Source: Calothrix sp. PCC 7507 | GTDB lineage: Bacteria; Cyanobacteriota; Cyanobacteriia; Cyanobacteriales; Nostocaceae | Direction: 5' to 3' | Length of the DNA stretch: 64,000 nt | Assembly (NCBI RefSeq): GCF_000316575.1 | Contig: NC_019682.1 | Location: 1,488,001-1,552,000 of the forward strand | In this document: positions 18,075-26,374 of the stretch, piece after piece | Numbering within the stretch: position 1 is the first letter of the stretch | Layout of the letters: every line of letters begins with the position of its first letter | Made by a program: the position numbers and the translations under genes | The notes under the pieces: model-generated | What the model saw: the letters and a program-made list of their open reading frames with translations, nothing else | Databases searched by the model: none | Told to the model about the DNA's origin: nothing

Positions 18075-18698
18075 TTATTCACTTCCTATACTACGAGCGG
18101 CGACCATGTAGCGGAAGATGTATTCGACTAACTCAATGTAGTTACGGGCTGTGGTGGGGGAAGAAGCCCAAACTGTGACACCGTGGTCACGGATGAGTAG
18201 GGCGGGTATTTTTGGGGGATGGAGTGTAAAGCGTTCTTTAATCTCAGATGCAATACTAGAAACCTGTAAATGGTTAGCAAAGAGGGGAATTATACAGTTG
18301 GGATTTTCTTCATATAAGCCGAAACCTTTGAGCATTTCTAAAGGTGGTAAGGGTAAGGAATCGCTGGAAACAAAACGAGAAACTAAATTAGCTTCAATTG
18401 AGTGGACATGATAACAAGTTTGTGCTGTGGGAAAGAGGCGATAAAGTATTTGGTGAATAGCAGTTTCTGCGGAAGGCTTTAAGTCAGCTGATGATTGTTC
18501 TATCCCGCCATTGGGATAGATGCGAACAAAATCACTGGGTAATAATTCTCCTTTAGACCGACCACTAGCTGTAATCCAGAAGCTACCATCGCTTAAGCGA
18601 GTGGAGAGGTTTCCCGCAGTTCCCACCATCCAACCCTGCTGATAAAAGTGACGGGCAGTAGTAATGAGTTCAAGACGGGGATCGGCTAGAGTGGTCAT
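18075..18698 (-). CDS. mtnB: Methylthioribulose-1-phosphate dehydratase
   Basis: A 207-residue class II aldolase-like zinc enzyme of the methionine salvage pathway. It dehydrates methylthioribulose 1-phosphate. Visible are GTAGNLSTRL, SGRSKGELLPSDF, the metal-binding YHVHSIEANL and RDHGVTVWA. Together with mtnX (4 bp upstream) and mtnD it forms one operon in pathway-related order. ATG 18698. Confidence 0.93.
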   Translation of the reverse strand: MTTLADPRLELITTARHFYQQGWMVGTAGNLSTRLSDGSFWITASGRSKGELLPSDFVRIYPNGGIEQSSADLKPSAETAIHQILYRLFPTAQTCYHVHSIEANLVSRFVSSDSLPLPPLEMLKGFGLYEENPNCIIPLFANHLQVSSIASEIKERFTLHPPKIPALLIRDHGVTVWASSPTTARNYIELVEYIFRYMVAARSIGSE

Positions 18699-18702
18699 TA
18701 GA

Positions 18703-19338
18703 TTAAGCCTTGTTCCACAATTTTGCTAGATAGTCGCGCACATCCAAGAAGTTATTCCAGGGAACGTAGGTTTTGCGCTGTTCATCTAAATATACAGCTA
18801 GGCGATCGCGTGCAAATACAGTGGAAGCCTGGAGTGCCATATTTAAATCGGTAATCGAGTCACCGATCGCAATCTTCTGATATGCCGGATATTTTGCCAT
18901 AATCTGCACTTTGGCCATCATTTCTGTACCTCCCTCATATTCAGAGTGTACTTTTAAGTAAGGGCCAGTAGTATCGACATCCACAGCATGGATAGCGTGG
19001 ACTCGATTTACCAGGCTATCGAGAACCACTTCTACCATCCCCCGCAGTCCGCCGGAAACCACTACCAAAGGCACTCCCTGAAACTCCAGAAAATCTAGCA
19101 GTTCGACAAATTCTCGGCGCATTGGCTGGAGTTGCGTAAATTCCAAAATTTCGGGATAGCGTGATGATGGTATTGATTCCAGCATTTTCCTGACTCCCTC
19201 TCGTAGTGTTACCCGTCGTTCGTAGATTTCGGGTAACAACTTTGCAGAAAGTTCTGGAGCAAATTTTTTCAAAACCGCAACAAAGGTTTCCTCAACTGTG
19301 ATAGTACCGTCAAAGTCGCAAAAAACAACTCGTCTCAC
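18703..19338 (-). CDS. mtnX: 2-hydroxy-3-keto-5-methylthiopentenyl-1-phosphate phosphatase
   Basis: A 211-residue HAD phosphatase. Motif I FCDFDGTIT at the N-terminus, motif II VVSGG, and motif III/IV IAIGDSITDLNMA are intact. With mtnB and mtnD adjacent it is assigned to the methionine salvage step that yields the acireductone. GTG start at 19338. The spacing to mtnB is 4 bp. Confidence 0.9.
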   Translation of the reverse strand: MRRVVFCDFDGTITVEETFVAVLKKFAPELSAKLLPEIYERRVTLREGVRKMLESIPSSRYPEILEFTQLQPMRREFVELLDFLEFQGVPLVVVSGGLRGMVEVVLDSLVNRVHAIHAVDVDTTGPYLKVHSEYEGGTEMMAKVQIMAKYPAYQKIAIGDSITDLNMALQASTVFARDRLAVYLDEQRKTYVPWNNFLDVRDYLAKLWNKA

Positions 19339-19370
19339 GATCGCTTCGCTCCAAGTTAAAGGTTAAATCC

Positions 19371-19928
19371 TTATCTGAAACTTTCTTGAATTTTGAATTT
19401 TGAATTTTTACCTGTGTACTGTGGTATCCAGCCTTCAGTGTTAATGAAATAGCGTATTGCTTTAATTCGCCGTGCTGGGGTGAGATAAAACCAATGCTCG
19501 GTCAGTGCCGGTACGTTAATATACTCTTCTGGTTGTACAGTCAGTTCTACCTGGCTACCATCAGGACGCACAAAGCCAAAAACTGCCTCTCCATCAATGA
19601 TGTAGCGGACTTCATCATCTGCATGGGTGTGAATTGGCTCAAACTTGGCTAACAACTCATTGAGGTTAGGAACCCCTGGATGTAGAACAATTAGATCGCG
19701 AGATTGATAGCCTGCTGTTTGTTGCAGCTGCTCAAAATAACTATCTAGGGCTTTTAGTACTTGGTCTTTTTCTGCATCATTGAGACTGTCCTGTGCCAGC
19801 AACCGCTGCAATTCGGGATGATTGCCCACAGACCAATAATTAAGTTGAATATTTAAGGGTGCTAATTCATGGGCAATGTCTTGAATATCAGTATGCAGCG
19901 TTCCATCTTCTAATCGGAGAATCGCCAT
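19371..19928 (-). CDS. mtnD: Acireductone dioxygenase
   Basis: A 185-residue cupin dioxygenase that converts acireductone and O2 to the 2-oxo acid precursor of methionine (or CO plus acid with Ni). Metal ligands H100, H102 and E106 (HTHADDE) and H145 (TEHWF) are present. First gene of mtnD-mtnX-mtnB. The last residues (NSKFKIQESF) are encoded by TTGAATT heptamer repeats (19380-19406), so the C-terminal tail is repeat-derived. ATG 19928. Confidence 0.93.
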   Translation of the reverse strand: MAILRLEDGTLHTDIQDIAHELAPLNIQLNYWSVGNHPELQRLLAQDSLNDAEKDQVLKALDSYFEQLQQTAGYQSRDLIVLHPGVPNLNELLAKFEPIHTHADDEVRYIIDGEAVFGFVRPDGSQVELTVQPEEYINVPALTEHWFYLTPARRIKAIRYFINTEGWIPQYTGKNSKFKIQESFR

Positions 19929-19974
19929 AAGTAAACTCCAAAAATGATATTACTTGTAATGAATGTTTTTTGCT

Positions 19975-20105
19975 TATATAGGACTCCTATTTGATTTCTG
20001 AACAAATTCAGTACACCTCATATCCTTTCTTACCCAGTCCCCAATCCCTAGTCCCCAGTCCCTGACTACGCAAATAATTTCAAAAATCAAAGCGGACTAC
20101 TATAT
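19975..20105. mobile_element. MITE-like element whose right end forms the cutA stop codon
   Basis: Begins TATATAGGACTCCTATTTGA and ends with TCAAAAATCAAAGCGGACTA then CTATAT. It contains CCCCAGTCCC heptamers inside. Same TIR family as 14507-14670 and 22499-22742. Its right end overlaps the last three codons of cutA. Confidence 0.65.
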
Positions 20106-20429
20106 TGGGCTACTGTACAAGGTTTTTAGCGGGACTTCAGCATTTAACCAATCAAGAAATCCAGGATTAATCGCTGTGGGTGAAATCTCTGCAATAAAGT
20201 TGGTGTAGCTAATTTGCTGGCGAATCAACTGCTCGATCTCATTCTCATAACCATCTTGAGTTTTCACGATCAGCACTACTTCTGGTTCCTCTGTAATTTC
20301 TCCTTGCCAACGATAGGCGCAGGTAATGGGAAACCAGTTGACACAAACTGCTAGCTGTTGCTCTAATAATGCTCGTCCAATCTGACGGGCTTCGTCTATA
20401 TTATTCAACGTGACGTAGTAGAGTTTCAT
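20100..20429 (-). CDS. cutA: CutA1 divalent-ion tolerance protein
   Basis: A 109-residue trimeric CutA1 family protein: YYVTLNNIDEARQIGRALLE, CVNWFPITCAYRWQGEI, VVLIVKTQDGYENEIE. CutA1 is linked to copper/divalent metal tolerance, with an unclear molecular role. The TAG stop (20100-20102) lies in the TIR of the adjacent MITE, which has replaced the native C-terminal end (YSSPI). ATG 20429. Confidence 0.92.
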   Translation of the reverse strand: MKLYYVTLNNIDEARQIGRALLEQQLAVCVNWFPITCAYRWQGEITEEPEVVLIVKTQDGYENEIEQLIRQQISYTNFIAEISPTAINPGFLDWLNAEVPLKTLYSSPI

Positions 20430-20584
20430 AGAAAATTTTGGGAGTTTGGAAACCGTGGAATTTGGCTCAAATGGAAAAATTTATCACGGTAACAATCAAT
20501 TCAAAATTACAGACATCATACATTGCATCTATCAAAAAGTTAAAAGAATAGATTCTTGTTTTTCTGAATCACGCTATATTACGC

Positions 20585-21712
20585 ATGGACAAAACCTCTG
20601 CTAGTGCCACCAGCCACCAAAAGCGATCGCTGCGACTAAAATTGATGACAATCTTGACAACTTGGGCTGCTACGAGCAAGGGGATGTCAACGATGCTGCT
20701 GGGTAAAATGGCGCTAAAAACAGCCATAGCATCGGCAATCTCTTTCGCTATTGCTCAAGCGTTGCGATCGGAATACCCCTTCTACGCCGTGATTGCTGCC
20801 ATTATTGTCATGGCTTCTACTCATGGCAGCACCCTCAAGTTAGGAATGCAAAGATTAATTGGGACGGCAATTGGTGCGATCAGTGGAGCTATCTTTGTGA
20901 TTACACTGGGTAGTAATGTCTGGTCATTGGGAGTGTGTGTGTCTATCACCATCTTTCTCACCTCCTACTGGCAATTCAATGAGGCAGCAAAGCTAGCGGG
21001 ATATGTGTCAGCGATCGTTATTTTGGCCCACAATCAATCTCCGTGGCTATATGCTTGGGGCAGATTTCTCGAAACCCTTTTGGGTATTGGCGTTGCGCTG
21101 TTGGTGAATAACTTATTTTTTCCTGCCTCTGCTGGATCAGAATTGAGGCGTTGTCTCTCTCAAACATTGGTTAATTTAGAACAGTTTTATGGCTTGGTTG
21201 TCGAAGGTGCGTTAACAGGAACTTATGATCGCCCTACTGTGGATGTGTTGAAAACAAGCATCATTAGTTCATTAATTAAAGGACAGGAGTTATGGAAGGA
21301 AGTCAGACAAGGGCGAACAAATGAGCCGCCAGAAACACGAGTGAATGAAGCTTGGGAATTTCTGATTCGCAGAATTTGGGAACACATATTGACGATGGAA
21401 CATACCATCTTGGCGCGAGAGCAAGATACTTTTTGGCAAATTCTCTCACCCCAAATTACCAATCTGGCACAGGAAACTCAATCCACCATGCTAGGACTAG
21501 CAACAGCCGTTAAGTCACAGGAGTCCTATGTATCTTTGCCTGATATAGAAATTGCCCTCACTAATGCCACCGAGAGATTAAATCGTCTGCCAGAAATCAA
21601 GGGAGAAAATGATCCGATAGATGAGCTACTCAGATTTTTTACTTTCTTCTACACAATGGAAGAAGTAGGCAGAAAGCTACAAAGAATGGCAGCTACATTG
21701 AATCAAGTTTAA
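20585..21712 (+). CDS. FUSC-family (aromatic acid exporter-like) membrane protein
   Basis: 375 residues. About six transmembrane helices in the first 180 residues (GKMALKTAIASAISFAIAQ, YPFYAVIAAIIVMAS, GTAIGAISGAIFVI, WGRFLETLLGIGVALLVNNL), then a cytoplasmic helical half. This is the half-FUSC/ArAE-type architecture found in efflux of aromatic acids; the real substrate is unknown. It is divergent from cutA. ATG 20585. Confidence 0.8.
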   Translation: MDKTSASATSHQKRSLRLKLMTILTTWAATSKGMSTMLLGKMALKTAIASAISFAIAQALRSEYPFYAVIAAIIVMASTHGSTLKLGMQRLIGTAIGAISGAIFVITLGSNVWSLGVCVSITIFLTSYWQFNEAAKLAGYVSAIVILAHNQSPWLYAWGRFLETLLGIGVALLVNNLFFPASAGSELRRCLSQTLVNLEQFYGLVVEGALTGTYDRPTVDVLKTSIISSLIKGQELWKEVRQGRTNEPPETRVNEAWEFLIRRIWEHILTMEHTILAREQDTFWQILSPQITNLAQETQSTMLGLATAVKSQESYVSLPDIEIALTNATERLNRLPEIKGENDPIDELLRFFTFFYTMEEVGRKLQRMAATLNQV

Positions 21713-21811
21713 TACCATGTTTCATCCCTAAACTTGATATTTAAAATACTCAAGTTCTTCGATAAAAACTGTTAAAAATATTGGCATTATCACTTAACAG
21801 CCGTAGATAAT

Positions 21812-22057
21812 TCACCCAATCTCTAATTCTTTTTTGGCACGTTTTAACTGTTTCCAGAGGAGGTGAATTTCTTGATAAGCCTCTTCTGGTGAGAGTTTAC
21901 CGCCAGTTTGGAGATTACAAATATAGCTGACTCTCTGAGAAAACTCCTGGAGATTAGCATTAAACACTAAATACTCTGGCTTAAAATGACCATAATATGA
22001 ACTTCTAGGATATAGGAAATCGCATAGTTCCGATAGAAAGTCAGGTTCCTGCTTCAT
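21812..22057 (-). CDS. Small conserved cyanobacterial protein, unknown function
   Basis: 81 residues, soluble: FLYPRSSYYGHFKPEYLVFN, then a helical part LSPEEAYQEIHLLWKQLKRA. I recognise the FLYPRSxYYG...KPExLVFNANLQEF pattern as a small family common in cyanobacteria, but no function is known to me. The start is ATG 22057. A monocistronic unit in a repeat-rich neighbourhood. Confidence 0.7.
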   Translation of the reverse strand: MKQEPDFLSELCDFLYPRSSYYGHFKPEYLVFNANLQEFSQRVSYICNLQTGGKLSPEEAYQEIHLLWKQLKRAKKELEIG

Positions 22058-22152
22058 AGAAATTTACAGATGTTAGCTAATTGTAAACAATCTTGCCGAC
22101 AAACTAGAGATACTTCCTAACATTATAATTGCCTGCCTTAAATTTGAGGAAA

Positions 22153-22185
22153 GTAGTAGATGGGTGAAGAATACCCATCTACTAC
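22153..22185. ncRNA. Hairpin element A of a covarying pair
   Basis: A 13-bp perfect stem GTAGTAGATGGGT/ACCCATCTACTAC with a 7-nt loop. Flanks GAGGAAA... and ...GGCAGAGG resemble those of the hairpin at 22389-22419. It lies in the non-coding spacer between the small gene and ssuE; strand and function are unknown. Confidence 0.4.
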
Positions 22186-22388
22186 AGGCAGAGGTTAGGA
22201 GAAATCTGGTATATTTTTCATGGCGTTCAAGATTTAAATAAGTAGTTTAGGTTTGGCAATGCCCACCATATCAAGGTTTCGGCGGATTACCACATATATT
22301 TTAAAAATTAAATAGAAATCTGCAGCCTTCTTTGAGTAAATTAGTATTACAGAGAAGTGATGAATGATAAATAAATATTAGAGGGAAA

Positions 22389-22419
22389 TAGCAGATAGAT
22401 AGAATATATCTATCTGCTA
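22389..22419. ncRNA. Hairpin element B of a covarying pair
   Basis: A 12-bp perfect stem TAGCAGATAGAT/ATCTATCTGCTA with a 7-nt loop. Compared with the hairpin at 22153-22185, three base pairs differ and all three are compensated on the other arm. Confidence 0.4.
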
Positions 22420-22498
22420 CATTATGAACGGAGGTATAAACTTGATTAAATAACAGTTATCACGTCCCACAAGCATGGCTGGGTTGAAATCCCCCATG

Positions 22499-22742
22499 AT
22501 AGGGCTACTTTTGATTTTTGAAATACACGTAGGGGAGTTACTGCTCGGCTAGAGTTTCCCGGCTTCAAGCAAGTGGTGGTGGGCAATGCCCAACGCCACT
22601 CCTCTCAACGCGGGAAACTCCTCCGGATTCGGCAGTCCACCCGGCGGCAGAGCCGCACGTGTGGCTGCGCTCACCGCGCACAAGGGTGGCTTCCCTACAG
22701 ATACTTAGATTTGTTCAAAAATCAAACCGGATTCCTATATAT
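22499..22742. mobile_element. MITE-like element with nested palindromes
   Basis: Starts AGGGCTACTTTTGATTTTTG and ends with TTCAAAAATCAAACCGGATT then CCTATAT, the TIR family of 14507-14670. The interior holds GGTGGGCAATGCCCAACGCC and GGCGGCAGAGCCGCAC palindromes. An open frame at 22573-22767 is an artefact of these palindromes. Confidence 0.65.
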
Positions 22743-22772
22743 GTCGCTGATTTCTGTTAACTGTTAACTGAT

Positions 22773-23327
22773 TTAATTGACATGAGCTAATTCTGGGGAA
22801 CGTTTTACAGCTTTGACTAATTCTTTGAGAACTTCATTGAGTCTTTGCTCAAGTTCTTCATCTAATCGCAAACTGCCATCATCTTGTCGCTGAATTTGCT
22901 TGTCTACAGCATAAATCGTAGACAGTATATGCCGCGCTCCTAATTCGGATAAGATGGGTTTTAGGGCATATTCAACTGCTAATAAATGAGCGATTGTCCC
23001 ACCTGTGGCGATGGGTAATACGACTTTTCCTGTCAATGATTTTTGTGGCAGTAAATCTAAGAAGGCTTTCAATACGCCTGTGTAAGATGCTTTGTAGATT
23101 GGGGTGGCAATAATCACAGCATCTGCTTTGGCTAATGAGGCTTTTGGCGCTTCTAATGCCGGACTATCATAGCGTCCAAAAATCAAATCTTCAGCCGGAA
23201 AATCACGTACTGAAATCAGGTCTATATCCAAGCCTTCTTGCTTTAAAAGCTTGGTGGCGTATTCCAGAATGCCATAGGTTCTGGAGGGATGGGATGGACT
23301 ACCGGCGATCGCTAGAATATGAGTCAT
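22773..23327 (-). CDS. ssuE: NADPH-dependent FMN reductase (alkanesulfonate system)
   Basis: A 184-residue flavodoxin-like reductase supplying FMNH2 to SsuD. Visible: IAGSPSHPSRTYGIL (phosphate loop), ATPIYKASYTGVLKAFLDLL, LPIATGGTIAHLLAVEYALKPIL, typical of SsuE. The ATG overlaps the stop of the carbonic anhydrase gene by 4 bp, so translation is coupled. Last gene of ssuD-CA-ssuE. Confidence 0.92.
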   Translation of the reverse strand: MTHILAIAGSPSHPSRTYGILEYATKLLKQEGLDIDLISVRDFPAEDLIFGRYDSPALEAPKASLAKADAVIIATPIYKASYTGVLKAFLDLLPQKSLTGKVVLPIATGGTIAHLLAVEYALKPILSELGARHILSTIYAVDKQIQRQDDGSLRLDEELEQRLNEVLKELVKAVKRSPELAHVN

Positions 23328-23962
23328 TCAATTAAACTCCCAATATCTATTAATGATTCGGTTGGTCTGGTGGTCTTGGTTTTCATAGCCTCGGCTGTGT
23401 TCACCTGATCACTCAGACGTTGATAGGGACGGCGTAAACTCATACTCTCTACTTCCCAGACGTAGCCATGTATAACTACTTCTCTGGGAATTAAGGGAGA
23501 ATTACGCAGCAATTCCACCTGCTCGGTGCAGATTTTGTCCACATCGGTAAACGTTTTAATCCACTTGGAAAAAACACCTGTTGGTAGCTTCAGTTCTGGT
23601 AGTGCGGGATCGATGGTGACTTGATCTACATCAATTCCCTGGTTTCGCAATACCGCGCTAAGAAAGTCGCCTGAGGCGGTCATCATGCCGCACTCAGTAT
23701 GGTTAATCACTATAATCTCTTTTGTGCCAAAGAATTGGGTGGTCAACATAGCTGACCGAATGGCGTCATCGGTAACTAAACCCCCGGCGTTACGGAAAAT
23801 ATGAGCATCTCCTTCACCAATTCCTAACGCTTTCTCTACAGGTAAACGTTCATCCATGCAGGCTAATATCCACAAGCGTTTATTGTTGGGTATACCTAAC
23901 TGTCGTCGCAGTGCCCATGCTTCTCTTTGTGCTAAATTCTGGTCAATTTGTTGGTGCAACAT
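23324..23962 (-). CDS. Beta-class carbonic anhydrase-like protein in the ssu operon
   Basis: 212 residues. Zinc ligands C35, H87 and C90 and the catalytic D37-R39 pair are seen in ACMDERL and INHTECG. C-terminal ESMSLRRPYQRLSDQV is divergent. It is sandwiched between ssuD (5 bp upstream) and ssuE (4-bp overlap), so it must be coexpressed with the FMNH2-dependent sulfonate monooxygenase. CO2/bicarbonate hydration is the family activity; why it is placed with desulfonation is unknown. Confidence 0.88.
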   Translation of the reverse strand: MLHQQIDQNLAQREAWALRRQLGIPNNKRLWILACMDERLPVEKALGIGEGDAHIFRNAGGLVTDDAIRSAMLTTQFFGTKEIIVINHTECGMMTASGDFLSAVLRNQGIDVDQVTIDPALPELKLPTGVFSKWIKTFTDVDKICTEQVELLRNSPLIPREVVIHGYVWEVESMSLRRPYQRLSDQVNTAEAMKTKTTRPTESLIDIGSLIE

Positions 23963-23967
23963 TGCTT

Positions 23968-25128
23968 TTAGGATATGGTTGTGGCTTTCTCCTGGGGCTG
24001 CTGCTGGGGGAAGGCAACATTTGCGACAATTTCCCCAAACGGACTCAGTACATGCTGCTGATCGACTACAGGCAAATTCTCTAATGGCAAATGAGGGAAG
24101 AGAAGTTCGGCTACACGATAAGCTTCTTCTAGGTGGGGATAGCCGGAGAGGATAAACGTTTCAACACCCAAGTCTGCATATTCCAACATTCTGGCGGCGA
24201 CGGTTTGGGGATCACCTACCAAGGCAGTTCCGGCACCACCCCGGACTAAACCAACCCCAGCCCAGAGATTTGGGCTAATTTCCAGCACTTCCCGGTTGCC
24301 CTTGTGCAATTGTGTCATGCGGCGTTGCCCTTCTGAGTCCATGCGAGCGTAAGCTTTTTGTGCTTTGGCGATCGCCTCCTCATCCACATACTGAATCAAC
24401 TGATTGGCAGCATCCCAAGCCTCACTTTCAGTTTCGCGCACAATTACATGTAGGCGGATGCCAAATTTTAAATTTCTGCCTTCGGCTTCAGCTAGCCGTC
24501 GCACTGAAGCAATTTTTTCGGCTACTTGCGCTGGTGGTTCGCCCCAAGTTAGATAGACATCTACATGCTTGGCGGCAATTTGTTGAGCGATGGGAGAGGA
24601 ACCGCCAAACCATAAGGGGGGATGGGGTTTCTGGACAGTAGGAAACAACAATTTCCCATCTTCGATGTTGATATATTCTCCCTTGATGTTGGCTAATTCA
24701 CCACTAGCGATCGCCCGCCAAGCTGTCAAGAATTCATCTGTCAACTCATAACGCTGATCGTGACCCAAATGCAACCCATCTCCTGCTAACTCCACAGGAT
24801 CGCCACCTGTCACCACGTTAATCAGCAAGCGTCCACCAGAAAGCCGATCAAAAGTTGCCGCCATCCGCGCTGCTACTCCAGGTGACACTAATCCCGGACG
24901 AATCGCCACCAAAAAACGCATTTGTCGAGTTAGGGATACTAATGTTGATGCCACAATCCAGGCATCTTCACAAGAGCGACCAGTAGGCAGCAATGCCCCT
25001 GTGTAGCCCAGATGATCCACCGCTTGGGCAATCTGCCGCAGATAGGGAAAGCTCACCGCTCTTCCACCTGTAGCCGTTCCCAGGTAGCGTCCGTCTCCGT
25101 GGGTTGGGATGAACCATAGTAGCTGCAT
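23968..25128 (-). CDS. ssuD: FMNH2-dependent alkanesulfonate monooxygenase
   Basis: A 386-residue TIM-barrel luciferase-like enzyme that releases sulfite from alkanesulfonates. Seen: [16 protein letters not shown] at the N-terminus, [36 protein letters not shown] and [19 protein letters not shown], all typical of SsuD. The frame is open to 25221, but ATG 25128 with an upstream AGGAC gives the family length. The dyad operator lies 21 bp upstream. No SsuA/B/C transporter genes are in the window. Confidence 0.94.
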   Translation of the reverse strand: MQLLWFIPTHGDGRYLGTATGGRAVSFPYLRQIAQAVDHLGYTGALLPTGRSCEDAWIVASTLVSLTRQMRFLVAIRPGLVSPGVAARMAATFDRLSGGRLLINVVTGGDPVELAGDGLHLGHDQRYELTDEFLTAWRAIASGELANIKGEYINIEDGKLLFPTVQKPHPPLWFGGSSPIAQQIAAKHVDVYLTWGEPPAQVAEKIASVRRLAEAEGRNLKFGIRLHVIVRETESEAWDAANQLIQYVDEEAIAKAQKAYARMDSEGQRRMTQLHKGNREVLEISPNLWAGVGLVRGGAGTALVGDPQTVAARMLEYADLGVETFILSGYPHLEEAYRVAELLFPHLPLENLPVVDQQHVLSPFGEIVANVAFPQQQPQEKATTIS

Positions 25129-25149
25129 GAGTCCTGTCCTTTTAAAACT

Positions 25150-25173
25150 ACGGTAAATCGATAGGAATACCGT
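25150..25173. promoter_or_regulatory. Putative sulfur-regulon operator upstream of ssuD
   Basis: Perfect dyad ACGGT, spacer AAATCGATAGGAAT (14 bp), ACCGT, flanked by AAAACT. It lies 21 bp from the ssuD start codon, nearly the same position as the sbpA site. Confidence 0.55.
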
Positions 25174-25239
25174 CTTTTTAGTTAGTTTACAGAGTATCGC
25201 ATATTCTACTGAGTCAAGCAAGGGGCTTTACAAAAAACT

Positions 25240-25263
25240 ACGGTATTCCTATCTAATAAATGT
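25240..25263. promoter_or_regulatory. Second, degenerate copy of the sulfur operator upstream of ssuD
   Basis: AAAACTACGGTATTCCTATC keeps the left half and flank exactly. The right half is AATGT in place of ACCGT. It lies 67 bp upstream of the strong ssuD site. Confidence 0.35.
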
Positions 25264-25452
25264 ATATTAACCGGGGAGCAACACACTTCCCAACCTGAAA
25301 ATCATGGTGAAAATGCCTAACTCAGCTAAAGCAGCAAGATTTTTTAGTCAAAATTTTACTGTAGTTTATTCTGATGTTAAACTAATCTTAATGTATTAAA
25401 ACACGGTAAACTTATTGACTTAGTGTAGTTATGATAATTGCGATCCTACCTA

Positions 25453-25680
25453 CAACTATGGTTAGCTATCTAACTTAGTGGCATAGGCACAAAATTTCCT
25501 TCTGTCTATAGAAAGAATACTGGGTAATTGTAGCCATTCTCAATTGGGTGAAATACAGATGTTATCGATACCCATAGGGTGGCTTCGGGGAGTCTTGCAA
25601 ACCAACCCTAACCGTGGGTAGCCATCTAGCCTACTGGCAATAGGCACAAAATCCCGTTTTATCTTTATGAGGAATACGGC
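25453..25680 (+). repeat. Imperfect 72-bp direct repeat forming the mgtC leader
   Basis: Units at 25453-25524 and 25609-25680 share most bases, for example ATGGTTAGCTATCTA versus GTGGGTAGCCATCTA and then GGCA(A)TAGGCACAAAAT. The second unit ends at the mgtC ribosome-binding site. The 84-bp spacer contains ATCGATACCCATAGGGTGGC. No riboswitch class that I know matches. Confidence 0.55.
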
Positions 25681-25681
25681 A

Positions 25682-26218
25682 ATGGGGCCTATGTTTATCC
25701 CTGCCAACGATTGGCTACATATAGGATTCAGACTGATTCTGGCACTCTTTGTAGGTTGCATGATTGGGTTTAACCGTCAGCAAGGGGGTAGACCAGCAGG
25801 GATGAGAACATTTATGCTAGTGAGTATGGGAGCTGCACTATTTGTGATGATTCCTTTGCAGGCTGAGGGAGACAGTCCCTATGCTGCCACTAATGCACTG
25901 AGTCGTACAATTCAGGGCGTAGCCACTGGAATAGGATTTCTTGGCGCTGGATTGATTCTCCAAGAGTCTCCGAGAAAGTCGGCGACACCAAAAGTCCGCG
26001 GTTTAACCACAGCCGCCTGCGTCTGGACTGCAGCAGGGTTAGGTGCAGCAATTGGTTGTGGTTTGTGGCAAATGGGATTATTGGGAGGGTTGCTAACACT
26101 AATTACCCTGAGTACAGTTAAACGACTCAATCGCTCATTTTTAGCACTAGTGGGTCAAGGTAAACAGGGAAATAGTCAAGAGTTAATTGCCAACTCGGAT
26201 GATGATGATGATGATTGA
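25682..26218 (+). CDS. MgtC/SapB family membrane protein
   Basis: A 178-residue protein with about five transmembrane segments: LHIGFRLILALFVGCMIGFNRQ, RTFMLVSMGAALFVM, GVATGIGFLGAGLI, GLTTAACVWTAAGLGAAIG. This pattern is the N-terminal membrane domain of MgtC/SapB, linked to magnesium homeostasis. ATG 25682 has AGGA 9 nt upstream; ATG 25667 is an in-frame alternative. The C-terminus is short and poly-Asp (DDDDDD), in place of the usual soluble domain. Confidence 0.82.
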   Translation: MGPMFIPANDWLHIGFRLILALFVGCMIGFNRQQGGRPAGMRTFMLVSMGAALFVMIPLQAEGDSPYAATNALSRTIQGVATGIGFLGAGLILQESPRKSATPKVRGLTTAACVWTAAGLGAAIGCGLWQMGLLGGLLTLITLSTVKRLNRSFLALVGQGKQGNSQELIANSDDDDDD

Positions 26219-26374
26219 TTTTAAATAGTAGGCGATCGCGCTCATCCAAATCAAAGCAGTCAACTTAAGTGAAATCGGCATTTAAGTTGCATATTTCATC
26301 ATGTAGACTATTAACGGTCAACTGTTAGCTGTTAACCGTCAACCGTTAAAACTCTCAAAGTATAGAATTTTACA

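Noticed and set aside
22481-22500. Possible tRNA T-arm (GGGTTGAAATCCCCC)
   Set aside because: The GTTCRANNC consensus is not met and no acceptor or anticodon stem could be built around it.
22573-22767. 64-codon open frame in the spacer upstream of ssuE
   Set aside because: Lies entirely inside a MITE with nested palindromes.
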